Source: Flagellimonas yonaguniensis (GTDB taxonomy: Bacteria > Bacteroidota > Bacteroidia > Flavobacteriales > Flavobacteriaceae). From it: a stretch of 64,000 nucleotides of DNA. The stretch spans positions 62,001 through 126,000 of the forward strand of contig NZ_JARFVB010000002.1 in NCBI RefSeq assembly GCF_029193885.1, read 5' to 3'. The notes under the pieces were generated by a model, which saw only the letters and a program-made list of their open reading frames with translations, made no database searches and was not told where the DNA came from. Both the position numbers and the translations under genes were made by a program. This document shows positions 42,814 to 50,776 of the stretch, piece after piece; the first letter of the stretch is position 1; each line of letters begins with the position of its first letter.

Positions 42814-43167
42814 ATGGGATCAGAAGTAATCATCATACCAATTATTTTCGGGGTCATTTTTGCCATTGCCTACCTTTATTTTTCAACTCGTAACAAGGAA
42901 CGCTTGGCCTTGATAGAAAAAGGGGCGGACGCGAGTATTTTTGTGAGGGGCAAAAGAGACAAGGCGGCTCCGGTCTGGAAAATCATTATCCTAAACCTAG
43001 CGCTATTGCTCATGGGCATTGGGGCAGCCATTTTTGTGGCCTCCGTATTGCACTATAGCTTAGGGGTAGATGAGGAAGTTGCCTATCCAGGCAGTATTTT
43101 CTTGATGGCGGGTGTAGGCCTTTTTGTTGGTTTCACAATGACCAAGAAGTTGGATCAAGAGGATTGA
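42814..43167 (+). CDS. DUF6249 membrane protein
   Basis: 117 residues: a membrane helix at the N-terminus (IIIPIIFGVIFAIAYLYF), a cytoplasmic RNKERLALIEKGADAS loop typical of DUF6249, and two further helices (IIILNLALLLMGIGAAIFVA; IFLMAGVGLFVGF). Function unknown. It faces an ECF sigma operon across a shared promoter region with matching ECF-type elements, so it is likely part of that regulon and may act in envelope stress sensing or response. A terminator follows. Confidence 0.8.
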   Translation: MGSEVIIIPIIFGVIFAIAYLYFSTRNKERLALIEKGADASIFVRGKRDKAAPVWKIIILNLALLLMGIGAAIFVASVLHYSLGVDEEVAYPGSIFLMAGVGLFVGFTMTKKLDQED

Positions 43168-43196
43168 TTTTTTTCCACACCGATTAAAAATGAAGG

Positions 43197-43223
43197 ACCA
43201 CCGCCACCAGCGGTGGTTTTTTT
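43197..43223 (+). terminator. Terminator of the DUF6249 gene
   Basis: CCACCGC (43198-43204) / GCGGTGG (43210-43216), loop CACCA, then seven T residues. Stem extends by one A-T pair. Confidence 0.92.
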
Positions 43224-43236
43224 ATAACTTACCATC

Positions 43237-43869
43237 ATGAAAATTATCTCCACAAACCTCGGCGGGCCCACGAAAATCGTGTGGAATGGCAAAGAAACCA
43301 TGACAGGCATCTACAAATACCCCGTTGACAAACCAATTTATTTGGATACGGAAGATGTGCAAGGCGATACCGTTGTAGATAGAAAATACCACGGTGGCAC
43401 ATACAAAGCATGTTATTTATTTTCAGCGGACAACTACCCGTATTGGAAAGAAAAATACCCTCTTTTGGATTGGAATTGGGGCATGTTCGGAGAAAACTTA
43501 ACCATTGAAGGTTTGGACGAATCAAAGTTAAGAATCGGCAGTACCTACAAACTAGGGACAGCCTTGGTACAGATTACCCAACCAAGGGAACCCTGTTATA
43601 AATTGGGCATTCGGTTTGGCAACCAAGATATCCTAAAGCAGTTCATTGACCATGGATTTCCCGGCACCTACATCCGTGTTTTGGAATCTGGTAAAGTTAT
43701 AGTCGGCGATACCATGGAACTGGTGGAAGAATCAAAAGCCCCTTTGACCGTACAACAATTCTATAATTTGCTTTTTTCCAGGATCAAAGATCAGGATGTG
43801 TTGCGAATGGCCATACAAAATGAAGCACTCCCTTTAAAGAAACGGGAAAAACTTAAAAAATGGGCATAA
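43237..43869 (+). CDS. MOSC domain protein (YiiM-like)
   Basis: 210 residues. The MOSC fold starts with TNLGGPTKIVWNGKE and has the VQGDTVVDRKYHGG and WGMFGENLTIEGL blocks. The conserved Cys lies in ITQPREPCYKLGIRF, the position that receives sulfur or binds the molybdenum cofactor in related enzymes. YiiM-type proteins reduce N-hydroxylated compounds with Moco. No molybdenum genes are in the window. The gene follows the DUF6249 terminator and its own terminator is not evident. Confidence 0.88.
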   Translation: MKIISTNLGGPTKIVWNGKETMTGIYKYPVDKPIYLDTEDVQGDTVVDRKYHGGTYKACYLFSADNYPYWKEKYPLLDWNWGMFGENLTIEGLDESKLRIGSTYKLGTALVQITQPREPCYKLGIRFGNQDILKQFIDHGFPGTYIRVLESGKVIVGDTMELVEESKAPLTVQQFYNLLFSRIKDQDVLRMAIQNEALPLKKREKLKKWA

Positions 43870-43892
43870 AAAAAGGGGGCCTCTCGACCCCC
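43870..43892 (-). terminator. Terminator of the secreted small protein gene
   Basis: On the minus strand GGGGG (43892-43888) and CCCCC (43879-43875) around TCGAGAGG, followed by T residues reaching the MOSC stop. It lies about 30 nt after the stop at 43920. Confidence 0.7.
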
Positions 43893-43919
43893 AATGCACA
43901 TAAAAATTAACTAAACAAA

Positions 43920-44297
43920 CTATCTTACTTCCATAGTTTTCTTGTAGGTGCCAAATTTGTCAACTACAACTATGGTATATTTATCTTTGAAGGCTTTTTC
44001 AAAGTTGAAGGATTTTTCAACTACGATATCGCCGTCGATAGCTTCGTCAAAAACAAGTCTGTCTTCGCTATCGTATACTTTCAAAAGCACCTTTCCTTTG
44101 GAAATGTTCAAAAGGTTCATCATGATTTTTTGACCTTTCTTGACGAATACTGGATCAAGGTTTACTTTGACCAAGTTCTTTTCAACCTCATATTTGGCTA
44201 CTGTCTTTTTACCAAAGTCGGTTGCTTCTGTGTTGGCCATCCCAATCGCACTGATCAAAAGGGCCGCAGCTACTGTTAGGTTCTTTACTACTTTCAT
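43920..44297 (-). CDS. Secreted small beta-rich protein of unknown function
   Basis: 125 residues from the ATG at 44297. The longer ORF would start at 44372, upstream of the promoter box, and is rejected. Sec signal (MKVVKNLTVAAALLISAIGMANT), then a mature part rich in Lys and beta-strand patterns: KVLLKVYDSEDRLVFDE, YTIVVVDKFGTYKKTMEV. This resembles the secretion-associated or DUF3244-like small periplasmic proteins of flavobacteria, but I cannot name a family with confidence. Own promoter and terminator. Confidence 0.75.
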   Translation of the reverse strand: MKVVKNLTVAAALLISAIGMANTEATDFGKKTVAKYEVEKNLVKVNLDPVFVKKGQKIMMNLLNISKGKVLLKVYDSEDRLVFDEAIDGDIVVEKSFNFEKAFKDKYTIVVVDKFGTYKKTMEVR

Positions 44298-44325
44298 AAC
44301 ACTTCGTTTTTTTAAGATTACAGTA

Positions 44326-44333
44326 CAAATGTA
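44326..44333 (-). promoter_or_regulatory. -7 box of the secreted small protein gene
   Basis: TACATTTG on the minus strand, exact TAnnTTTG, ending 28 nt before the chosen ATG. No -33 TTG at normal spacing. Confidence 0.5.
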
Positions 44334-44456
44334 TGGCGCAACAATGCACAGAAATACCACCATCTTTTCCACTTTATATGCTATATTAACATAGTAGATG
44401 TTTTAACATAGTATTAATGACAAAATAGCATAACTTTATGGTAACATTGTGGATAT

Positions 44457-44484
44457 TTGTGCTTTAAACACATTTGTAACTTTG
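44457..44484 (+). promoter_or_regulatory. Promoter of the AraC-family regulator gene
   Basis: TTG (44457-44459), 17-nt spacer, TAACTTTG (44477-44484), then a 25-nt leader to the ATG at 44510. Confidence 0.6.
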
Positions 44485-44509
44485 TTATAAAGAAGAAAAA
44501 TTGCACTAA

Positions 44510-45382
44510 ATGATTCAAAAACCAGCATTTGAAGCAATAGCCCCGAGTTTTGGTCACTCATTCACGTTCCAAAAGTTCAATGCGAACAATGAGAACAAGA
44601 ACAATGGTTGGCATTACCACCCCGAACTGGAGCTGGTATATGTGAACGGGGGATCGGGAAAAAGACAAATAGGCAGCCATGTATCCTATTACAGGAACGG
44701 TGACCTTATATTAATAGGTTCCAATTTACCACATTGTGGCTTTACTGATAAGCTTACTGGGAACAAGAGTGAAACCTTGGTGCAGATGAAAGCGGATTTT
44801 CTGGGAAGTGATTTCTTCAATATCCCGGAAATGAAAAACATCCAGAAATTGTTCGAGGTTGCCAAGGGCGGTATCGCTTTTTCTGGGAAGACCAAAATGA
44901 AGGTTGGGGAAAAAATGGAAATCTTGGAATACCAGACCGATTTCCAACGGTTACTATCCATCCTTAATATATTGAACATCTTGGCCACCTCAACCGAAAT
45001 GAACGTGCTGAACGCTGAAGGCTTCTCCATAGAGACCGAAGTAAAGGACAACGACCGTATCAATATTGTCTTTAATTATGTGAAAACAAACTTCAAAGAA
45101 GACATCAGCTTGGAGCAAATTGCAGATATGGTAAGCATGACGGTACCTTCTTTTTGTAGGTATTTCAAAAAAATCACAAACAAAACGTTTACCCAGTTTG
45201 TCAACGAGTACAGATTGGTACATGCCTCCAAACTTTTGGCAGAACAGCCCATGAGCATTACGCAGGTGTGTTACGACAGTGGTTTCAACAACTTTTCACA
45301 CTTTAACAAGTCGTTCAAAGCCTTTACCGGACAAAATCCTTCGGAGTACAGAAACCAATTAAAAACGGTTCTTCAATCCTAA
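44510..45382 (+). CDS. AraC-family transcriptional regulator
   Basis: 290 residues. The N-terminal cupin-type sensor domain (about 15-110) has GWHYHPELELVYV, the usual ligand-binding His/Glu pattern. The C-terminal AraC DNA-binding domain (about 185-285) has two HTH motifs, DISLEQIADMVSMTVPSFCRYFKK and SITQVCYDSGFNNFSHFNKSFKAFTGQNPSEYR. Likely an activator for carbohydrate or small-molecule use, but no obvious target lies adjacent: the next gene, on the other strand, is a nuclease 4 nt away. Confidence 0.92.
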   Translation: MIQKPAFEAIAPSFGHSFTFQKFNANNENKNNGWHYHPELELVYVNGGSGKRQIGSHVSYYRNGDLILIGSNLPHCGFTDKLTGNKSETLVQMKADFLGSDFFNIPEMKNIQKLFEVAKGGIAFSGKTKMKVGEKMEILEYQTDFQRLLSILNILNILATSTEMNVLNAEGFSIETEVKDNDRINIVFNYVKTNFKEDISLEQIADMVSMTVPSFCRYFKKITNKTFTQFVNEYRLVHASKLLAEQPMSITQVCYDSGFNNFSHFNKSFKAFTGQNPSEYRNQLKTVLQS

Positions 45383-45386
45383 ACTT

Positions 45387-46160
45387 TTATTTAAACACTT
45401 CATTCAATACCTTGGCCAATCGTAATCCACCTCTTTGCAGTTGTTGGAACAGTAGATTGTTGTAATCGTAGGAATAGCGGTACCCAAGTTTTTCCCCAAC
45501 CTCAACAGAATCATAGAGTTCCGCACATATCTTGTGGGATTCATCCACCCAATCGTATATGGTACCCTCTTGTATTTCCTTTCGTTTTTTACGGCCCACC
45601 TCGCTCAGTTCAGAGGCCAATTCGGTATAGGTCATTCCGTAGGACTCAATCAAGTTTTTGTCCCATACCCGGTGTAAATTGCTCCCCTCGCCGAACCATT
45701 GTACTTGAATATCATTGCCTCCTTTATCCTCTGCTCTACTGGCATGCATGGGTTGATGTAAATCCCCAATAAAATGAATCAGTAATTTAAGATGGAACAC
45801 ACGATCTTGACGAGTGTTGTTTTTATCCTTTACCTTGGCAATACATTCCTCAATGGCGGTAACGATATCCCCATACTCGCTTTTTTCCGAATCCTTATAG
45901 CTCATCCCAAGGGGATAATTCACATAATGCCAAGCTGAGTATTTGGAATATGAACGGTCCGCTTTGATATCATCCGCAAAAGTGGAAACAAAAGCAAGGC
46001 TATGCCCATCCAACAAATCGCTCAATGCCCTTTTGGCCTTTCCAGTCAGATACTCTTGTGCAATCTCTCCTGTGACCCTGTGGCCCGTCTTTCCCCAAAT
46101 GGCATCGTTGCCCAGAGCAATAACAGGAAACAAAAGCAGCAGTAAAAAGGATTTTTTCAT
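45387..46160 (-). CDS. S1/P1-type secreted zinc nuclease
   Basis: 257 residues from the ATG at 46160 (MKKSFLLLLLFPVIALG); the 34-residue longer start would precede the signal peptide. Mature start is near W-GKTGHRVTGEIA, where the N-terminal Trp of S1/P1 enzymes binds zinc. Other ligands are in FADDIKAD, WHYVNYP and HFIGDLHQPMHASRAEDKGGND. It cleaves single-stranded RNA/DNA outside the cytoplasm, probably for phosphate or nucleotide scavenging. Convergent with the AraC regulator gene. Confidence 0.92.
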   Translation of the reverse strand: MKKSFLLLLLFPVIALGNDAIWGKTGHRVTGEIAQEYLTGKAKRALSDLLDGHSLAFVSTFADDIKADRSYSKYSAWHYVNYPLGMSYKDSEKSEYGDIVTAIEECIAKVKDKNNTRQDRVFHLKLLIHFIGDLHQPMHASRAEDKGGNDIQVQWFGEGSNLHRVWDKNLIESYGMTYTELASELSEVGRKKRKEIQEGTIYDWVDESHKICAELYDSVEVGEKLGYRYSYDYNNLLFQQLQRGGLRLAKVLNEVFK

Positions 46161-46504
46161 TCTATATAAGTGTCTTAAGGGTGCATGTAATCCAAAAAAA
46201 AGGAATGGCATATCCACGAACATGCAATTATACAAATTTGGGATTTTTTTTGATATGCCCAATCAATCCCATCCAAATAAAACTAATGTAAAGATTGACG
46301 ACTCCTTGATTACTGCAAATGTTTTCCTTTTGGTTGCTGTCCATCAAAATAATCATGATTCTTCAGGATTTGAATCAATTCTCCACAAATAAGGTAGACC
46401 ACAAGTCTTGAATACAAAAATTCACGAATACCCCGTCAAAATTACCCCACTCAGTTACCACAGTTGATGATTTTCCTATATTTGGGCTTTTAGCTTAAAA
46501 ATAT
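46161..46504. other. Intergenic region between nuclease and DUF819 genes
   Basis: 344 bases with no ORF. It contains an 8-bp inverted repeat (GGCATATC 46207-46214 / GATATGCC 46252-46259) and, near the plus-strand gene, the -7 box listed separately. No clear minus-strand promoter for the nuclease was found. Confidence 0.6.
46477..46484 (+). promoter_or_regulatory. -7 box of the DUF819 gene
   Basis: TATATTTG, exact TAnnTTTG, 20 nt before the ATG at 46505. Confidence 0.55.
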
Positions 46505-47767
46505 ATGGACCAACTACCATTTACCCAAGATACCGTTATCTTTGGACTCCTTTGCCTTTGTTTAGGTTTTGTTTTTTATACCTCATCCATAAAAACCGGT
46601 TTTTGGGGGAAGTTTTATCGCATTGTCCCCACTGTGCTCATGTGCTACCTATTGCCAGCTATTTTGGCCAGTTTGGGCATTATTGATGAATCATCTTCCA
46701 ATACCTATTATGTTGCCAGTAGGTATTTATTGCCTGCCGCTTTAATTTTAATGACACTCAGTATTGACCTTAAAGCCATCATGAATTTAGGTTCAAAGGC
46801 TTTGGTCATGTTCTTGACGGGAACTGTTGGTATTGTTATAGGAGGCCCTATTGCCATTTTGATAGTCTCCATATTTTCTCCAGAAACAGTGGGTGGTGTC
46901 GGAACAGATGCCGTATGGAGGGGGCTTGCCACCATCGCGGGCAGCTGGATTGGCGGTGGTGCCAATCAAGCGGCCATGCTCGAGGTCTTTGAATACAACC
47001 AAGAAAATTACGGGGGCATGGTACTTATTGATATTGTGGTCGCCAACCTTTGGTTGGCAGTAATCCTTCTGGGTGTGGGCAAGACCGAAAAAATAGACCG
47101 GTGGCTCAAGGCTGACACCTCATCCATTGAAGAACTCAAGTTAAAAGTTTCCACCTATACCGAAAAAATCGCACGGGTTACCTCCCTTAAGGATTTCATT
47201 ATGTTGCTGTTCTTTGCTTTTGTCGGTGTGGGCATCGCCCATTTAGTAGGGCACCATTTTGCTGGTTTTCTGCAAAACAATTTTGAAGTCGTTCGAAATC
47301 CACAGAAAATATTATCCTCACTTGGTTCGGAATTTCTTTGGATGGTTGTTTTTGCAACAGCAATCGGAATTGGTCTTTCTTTTACCAAGGCCAAAAATTA
47401 TGAAGGTGCCGGAGCCAGTAAAATTGGGAGCATATTCATCTATATTTTGGTGGCCACCATTGGTATGAAAATGGATTTGGGCAAGGTGCTGGACAATCCA
47501 GGGCTCATCGCCATCGGCTTGATTTGGATAACCATTCACGCCGGTCTGCTTATTTTAATGGCAAAAATCATAAAAGCACCGTTCTTTTTCTTGGCCGTGG
47601 GCAGTCAGGCCAATGTGGGAGGTGCAGCCTCCGCACCCATTGTAGCGGCAGAATTCCATCCATCATTGACCTCTGTAGGGATACTTTTGGCCGTTTTTGG
47701 CTATGTCGTGGGTACCGCAGGTGCTTATTTATGTGCTTTGTTGATGGAAGTCGCTTCGAATGTTTAG
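46505..47767 (+). CDS. DUF819 family membrane transporter
   Basis: 420 residues, about 12 membrane helices. GSWIGGGANQAAMLEVF and AVGSQANVGGAASAPIVAAEFHPSL are the two Gly-rich re-entrant segments of the DUF819/YjcL family, with inverted-repeat topology like other secondary transporters. The substrate is unknown. It is followed after 42 nt by a lipoprotein gene on the same strand. Confidence 0.87.
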   Translation: MDQLPFTQDTVIFGLLCLCLGFVFYTSSIKTGFWGKFYRIVPTVLMCYLLPAILASLGIIDESSSNTYYVASRYLLPAALILMTLSIDLKAIMNLGSKALVMFLTGTVGIVIGGPIAILIVSIFSPETVGGVGTDAVWRGLATIAGSWIGGGANQAAMLEVFEYNQENYGGMVLIDIVVANLWLAVILLGVGKTEKIDRWLKADTSSIEELKLKVSTYTEKIARVTSLKDFIMLLFFAFVGVGIAHLVGHHFAGFLQNNFEVVRNPQKILSSLGSEFLWMVVFATAIGIGLSFTKAKNYEGAGASKIGSIFIYILVATIGMKMDLGKVLDNPGLIAIGLIWITIHAGLLILMAKIIKAPFFFLAVGSQANVGGAASAPIVAAEFHPSLTSVGILLAVFGYVVGTAGAYLCALLMEVASNV

Positions 47768-47809
47768 ATATTCTCAGAAGATTATGCATCTTTGCCCAGC
47801 TAAAAATAT

Positions 47810-48511
47810 ATGATGAAGCGGATATTATTTGTATTGATTATTGGAATTACCGTGCTGTCCTGTGAAAAAAACACGGAGAACACCATGACCGTTAGCGGCA
47901 ACATCAAAGGCCTTAAAAAAGGAACTCTTTATTTGCAACAATTCAAGGATTCCTCACTTGTGGTTTTGGATTCTTTGGAAATTCAAGGGGATGGAACATT
48001 CAGTTTTTCCGAAGAAGTGACCGAACCCGAAATATTTTATCTCTACCTCAAGAAAAAAGACAATAACGACATCAACGATAGAATCACCTTTTTTGGGGAA
48101 GCAGGAAATATTGTAATCAATACGGCTTGGAATACTTTTGATACCGATGTGCAAATCTCTGGTTCCAAATCCCATGAAAAACTTTTGGAATTTTACGAAA
48201 TGAACTCCAAGTTCAACATCAAGGAACTCTCATTGGTACAACAAGCCACAACTCCCGAATTACAAGAAGATTCCGTTGCTTTGGATTCCATACAAGGTTT
48301 GATCAACAAGAATACGATCAGCAGATATCGCTATGCCTTAAATTTTGGGCTGAACAATGGAGACTCCTATGCCACACCGTACATTTTGATGACTGAGGCC
48401 AGAGAAGCTAATCCGAAGTACTTGGACTCCATCTACAAAGGATTGACCTCTGATGTGGCGGCCTCCAAATACGGAAAGGAATTCAAGGAATTCCTGGACA
48501 AAAACAACTAG
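47810..48511 (+). CDS. DUF4369-domain lipoprotein
   Basis: 233 residues. Lipobox VLSC (Cys18) gives an envelope-anchored protein. The N-terminal DUF4369 beta-domain (VSGNIKGLKKGTLYLQQF) is a common Bacteroidetes module; here it lacks the thioredoxin domain often fused C-terminally, being replaced by a helical region. Function unknown. Its stop overlaps the convergent 90-residue gene in the palindrome CTAG (48508-48511). Confidence 0.8.
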   Translation: MMKRILFVLIIGITVLSCEKNTENTMTVSGNIKGLKKGTLYLQQFKDSSLVVLDSLEIQGDGTFSFSEEVTEPEIFYLYLKKKDNNDINDRITFFGEAGNIVINTAWNTFDTDVQISGSKSHEKLLEFYEMNSKFNIKELSLVQQATTPELQEDSVALDSIQGLINKNTISRYRYALNFGLNNGDSYATPYILMTEAREANPKYLDSIYKGLTSDVAASKYGKEFKEFLDKNN

Positions 48512-48780
48512 GCCTCAAGGCTATTGAGCCGTTCAATCAACTTGGTGGCCTTTTCCTCCAATTCTATCCGAATGGATTTAAAATGTGCCTTGGTGTCCTC
48601 TACCTTTTTTTGATTGATTTTATCCATCAATGTGTCATAAACATCGATGGCTTCGTCTATGATTACGGTTCCTTCCTCAGATTCTTTGGTTCCGGAACCG
48701 GCTTCCCAAATATAGACGGCTTCTATAATGTCTCCCAAGACAAAATTGACATCCTTTTTTAAATCACGAATACTTGGCAT
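48508..48780 (-). CDS. Small conserved helical protein of unknown function
   Basis: 90 residues, cytoplasmic, highly helical and charged (SIRDLKKDVNFVLGDIIEAVYIWEAGSGTKESEEGTVIIDEAIDVYDTLMDKINQKK...). Found next to queuosine/pterin and manA-type genes in some flavobacteria, from memory; I cannot name a family. It follows manA by 28 nt, so it is probably the last gene of the idi-PTPS-manA operon. Composition matches neighbours, and the ORF has no frameshift. Confidence 0.7.
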   Translation of the reverse strand: MPSIRDLKKDVNFVLGDIIEAVYIWEAGSGTKESEEGTVIIDEAIDVYDTLMDKINQKKVEDTKAHFKSIRIELEEKATKLIERLNSLEA

Positions 48781-48808
48781 AACGCGGTGGTTTTCATTAA
48801 AGATACTA

Positions 48809-49777
48809 TTAAATAGTAACTTCTAAAAGTTTGGTGCCTCGGGTATCAATATCTACATAAGTACTTGAGGCAGGAACAAGAACCGTCTCTCCTTTTTTTA
48901 TGGATGCGCTGCCCCAATCGTTATTGATCGTAGCCGTACCGCCCACACACATATAGATGGTGAATGAATCCCTATCGGACAAATCTTGCTTCAATGGGCC
49001 GCCCAACTCCAAAAAGTTGGTTTTAAAGTAGGGGCAGTCCACCATGGCATTGACATCATCCTGTATTTTAGGGTAATCCACCTTAAAATCGTCCTTTTTT
49101 TCATAATCAATGGCATCCACGGCCAAACTGGTGTGCAATTCCCTTAGGTTTCCGTCTTTGTCCCTTCGGTTAAAATCGAACACTCTATACGTGATATCGG
49201 AGGTTTGCTGAATCTCTGCCAAAAGCACCCCTGCCCCAATGGCATGGATTTTCCCTGTATTGATGAAGAAGGTATCCCCTTCACCTACTTCTTCATAATT
49301 CATCAAATCGGTCAAAGTACCTTCCTCAAGGCTTTTTACATACTCCTCTTTTTCCACATCCTTATTGAACCCCACAATCAATTTGGCTCCAGGGTCGGCA
49401 TCCATAATGTACCACATCTCGGTTTTTCCAAAGGAATTGTGGCGTTTTTTGGCCAACTCGTCATTAGGGTGCAATTGTATGGATAGGTCCTTTTTTGCAT
49501 CAATGAATTTGATGAGAATCGGAAAATCGTTCCCAAATCTTTCAACAACACTCTTTCCAAGCAATGCTTTACCTTGCTCATCCATTAAACTCTGGAGTGA
49601 AGTGCCTGCCAAATTGCCATTGGACACTTCGGATATGTCACCGTCCACTCCTGAGAGCTCCCAGCTTTCACCGGTAATATCGCTTGTGATGGTTTTATTT
49701 AAAATATCTTTCAATTTGGTTCCTCCCCAAAGTCGCTCTTTAAGGATTGGTTTGAATTTTAATGGGTATAGGTTCAT
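48809..49777 (-). CDS. manA: Mannose-6-phosphate isomerase, type I
   Basis: 322 residues, the short cupin-type I form common in Firmicutes and Bacteroidetes. Zinc ligands are in SIQLHPND and GKTEMWYIM, and GKIHAIGAG adds the third. It converts fructose-6-phosphate to mannose-6-phosphate for mannose-containing glycans. Third gene of a tight minus-strand run (5 nt after the pterin synthase). Confidence 0.9.
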   Translation of the reverse strand: MNLYPLKFKPILKERLWGGTKLKDILNKTITSDITGESWELSGVDGDISEVSNGNLAGTSLQSLMDEQGKALLGKSVVERFGNDFPILIKFIDAKKDLSIQLHPNDELAKKRHNSFGKTEMWYIMDADPGAKLIVGFNKDVEKEEYVKSLEEGTLTDLMNYEEVGEGDTFFINTGKIHAIGAGVLLAEIQQTSDITYRVFDFNRRDKDGNLRELHTSLAVDAIDYEKKDDFKVDYPKIQDDVNAMVDCPYFKTNFLELGGPLKQDLSDRDSFTIYMCVGGTATINNDWGSASIKKGETVLVPASSTYVDIDTRGTKLLEVTI

Positions 49778-49782
49778 CGTTT

Positions 49783-50190
49783 TTATCCTGTATAGGTTAC
49801 AAAATTTCGAGGGGTTTCATAGAGTACCACCTCCAACTCTTTATTGGAGTCTATGTGGGGACGCAGCTTGTTCCATATCACTACCGAAATGTTTTCCGCT
49901 GTGGGATTCAAGTTTTCAAATTCCGGTACATCAAGGTTCAGGTTCTTATGGTCCAATTCATCCTCAACGTGTTCCTTGATCAATTCCTTGAGCACTTTAA
50001 GGTCTATTACAAATCCTGTTTCAGGGTCTATTTCCCCGGTAACGCTCACGATAAGGTCATAGTTGTGCCCGTGATATTTTGGATTGTTGCATTTTCCAAA
50101 AACGGTTTTGTTCTTTTCATCGCTCCAGTCTGGTCGGTGCAATCTATGGGCTGCATTGAAACTGGCCTTTCTACTTGCTTTTACCTTCAT
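49783..50190 (-). CDS. 6-pyruvoyltetrahydropterin synthase / QueD family
   Basis: 135 residues. The zinc ligands are in AAHRLHR and HGHNY, and GKCNNPKYHGHNYDL carries the catalytic Cys. The Cys-x5-HGH spacing is that of animal-type 6-pyruvoyltetrahydropterin synthase; bacterial QueD usually has Cys-x3-HGH. Both activities start from dihydroneopterin triphosphate. No queC/queE/folE gene is nearby, so queuosine synthesis is not supported by context. ATGA overlap (4 nt) with idi and a 5-nt gap to manA give tight coupling. Confidence 0.85.
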   Translation of the reverse strand: MKVKASRKASFNAAHRLHRPDWSDEKNKTVFGKCNNPKYHGHNYDLIVSVTGEIDPETGFVIDLKVLKELIKEHVEDELDHKNLNLDVPEFENLNPTAENISVVIWNKLRPHIDSNKELEVVLYETPRNFVTYTG

Positions 50191-50720
50191 TGTACCGATA
50201 TGTTTTCCATAAGATGGTTGTAGAAACGTTCAAAAATAATTTTGAACCAAGCTGTATATGCATCGGGGTTGTTTGCCATGTCCCTTTTGATATCTTCGGG
50301 ATGCATCCATTTCCAATCGGCAACTTCATCTGGGTTGATATTGGGTTCATCTTCAAAATAACCCACCATCACATGATCGAACTCGTGTTCGGTAAGGCCA
50401 TTGTCAAAAGGGGCTTTGTATATAAAGGTAAAAAGTTCCTTGAGTTCTGTGGCAAAACCCATTTCTTCCATGAGTCTTCGTTTACCTGCATCGATATTGC
50501 TTTCCCCATCCCGCTGATGACTGCAACAGGTATTGGTCCATAACAGTGGGGAGTGGTATTTATCCTTTGCCCTTTGCTGAAGCATGGTCTCGCCCTTTGC
50601 ATTCATCACAAAAACCGAGAATGCGCGGTGCAACAAGGCCTTTTCATGAGCTTCCATTTTGGGCATCAACCCAATGGGCTCGTCCTTTTCATTTACAAGT
50701 ATCACTTTTTCCTCTCTCAT
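50187..50720 (-). CDS. idi: Isopentenyl-diphosphate delta-isomerase, type I
   Basis: 177 residues, Nudix fold. Active-site motif TNTCCSHQR holds the catalytic Cys, and the Glu-containing RRLMEEMGFATEL and TEHEFDHVMVG complete it. It interconverts IPP and DMAPP, feeding the isoprenoids used by the crtB/crtI operon elsewhere in the window. First gene of an operon with the pterin synthase and manA, an association seen in other flavobacteria; the reason for it is unclear. Confidence 0.93.
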   Translation of the reverse strand: MREEKVILVNEKDEPIGLMPKMEAHEKALLHRAFSVFVMNAKGETMLQQRAKDKYHSPLLWTNTCCSHQRDGESNIDAGKRRLMEEMGFATELKELFTFIYKAPFDNGLTEHEFDHVMVGYFEDEPNINPDEVADWKWMHPEDIKRDMANNPDAYTAWFKIIFERFYNHLMENISVQ

Positions 50721-50776
50721 AAGGTAAAAATATGACCTTTGTGGCTAAATAACGGGAATAGGTGTTTAAATTCTTC

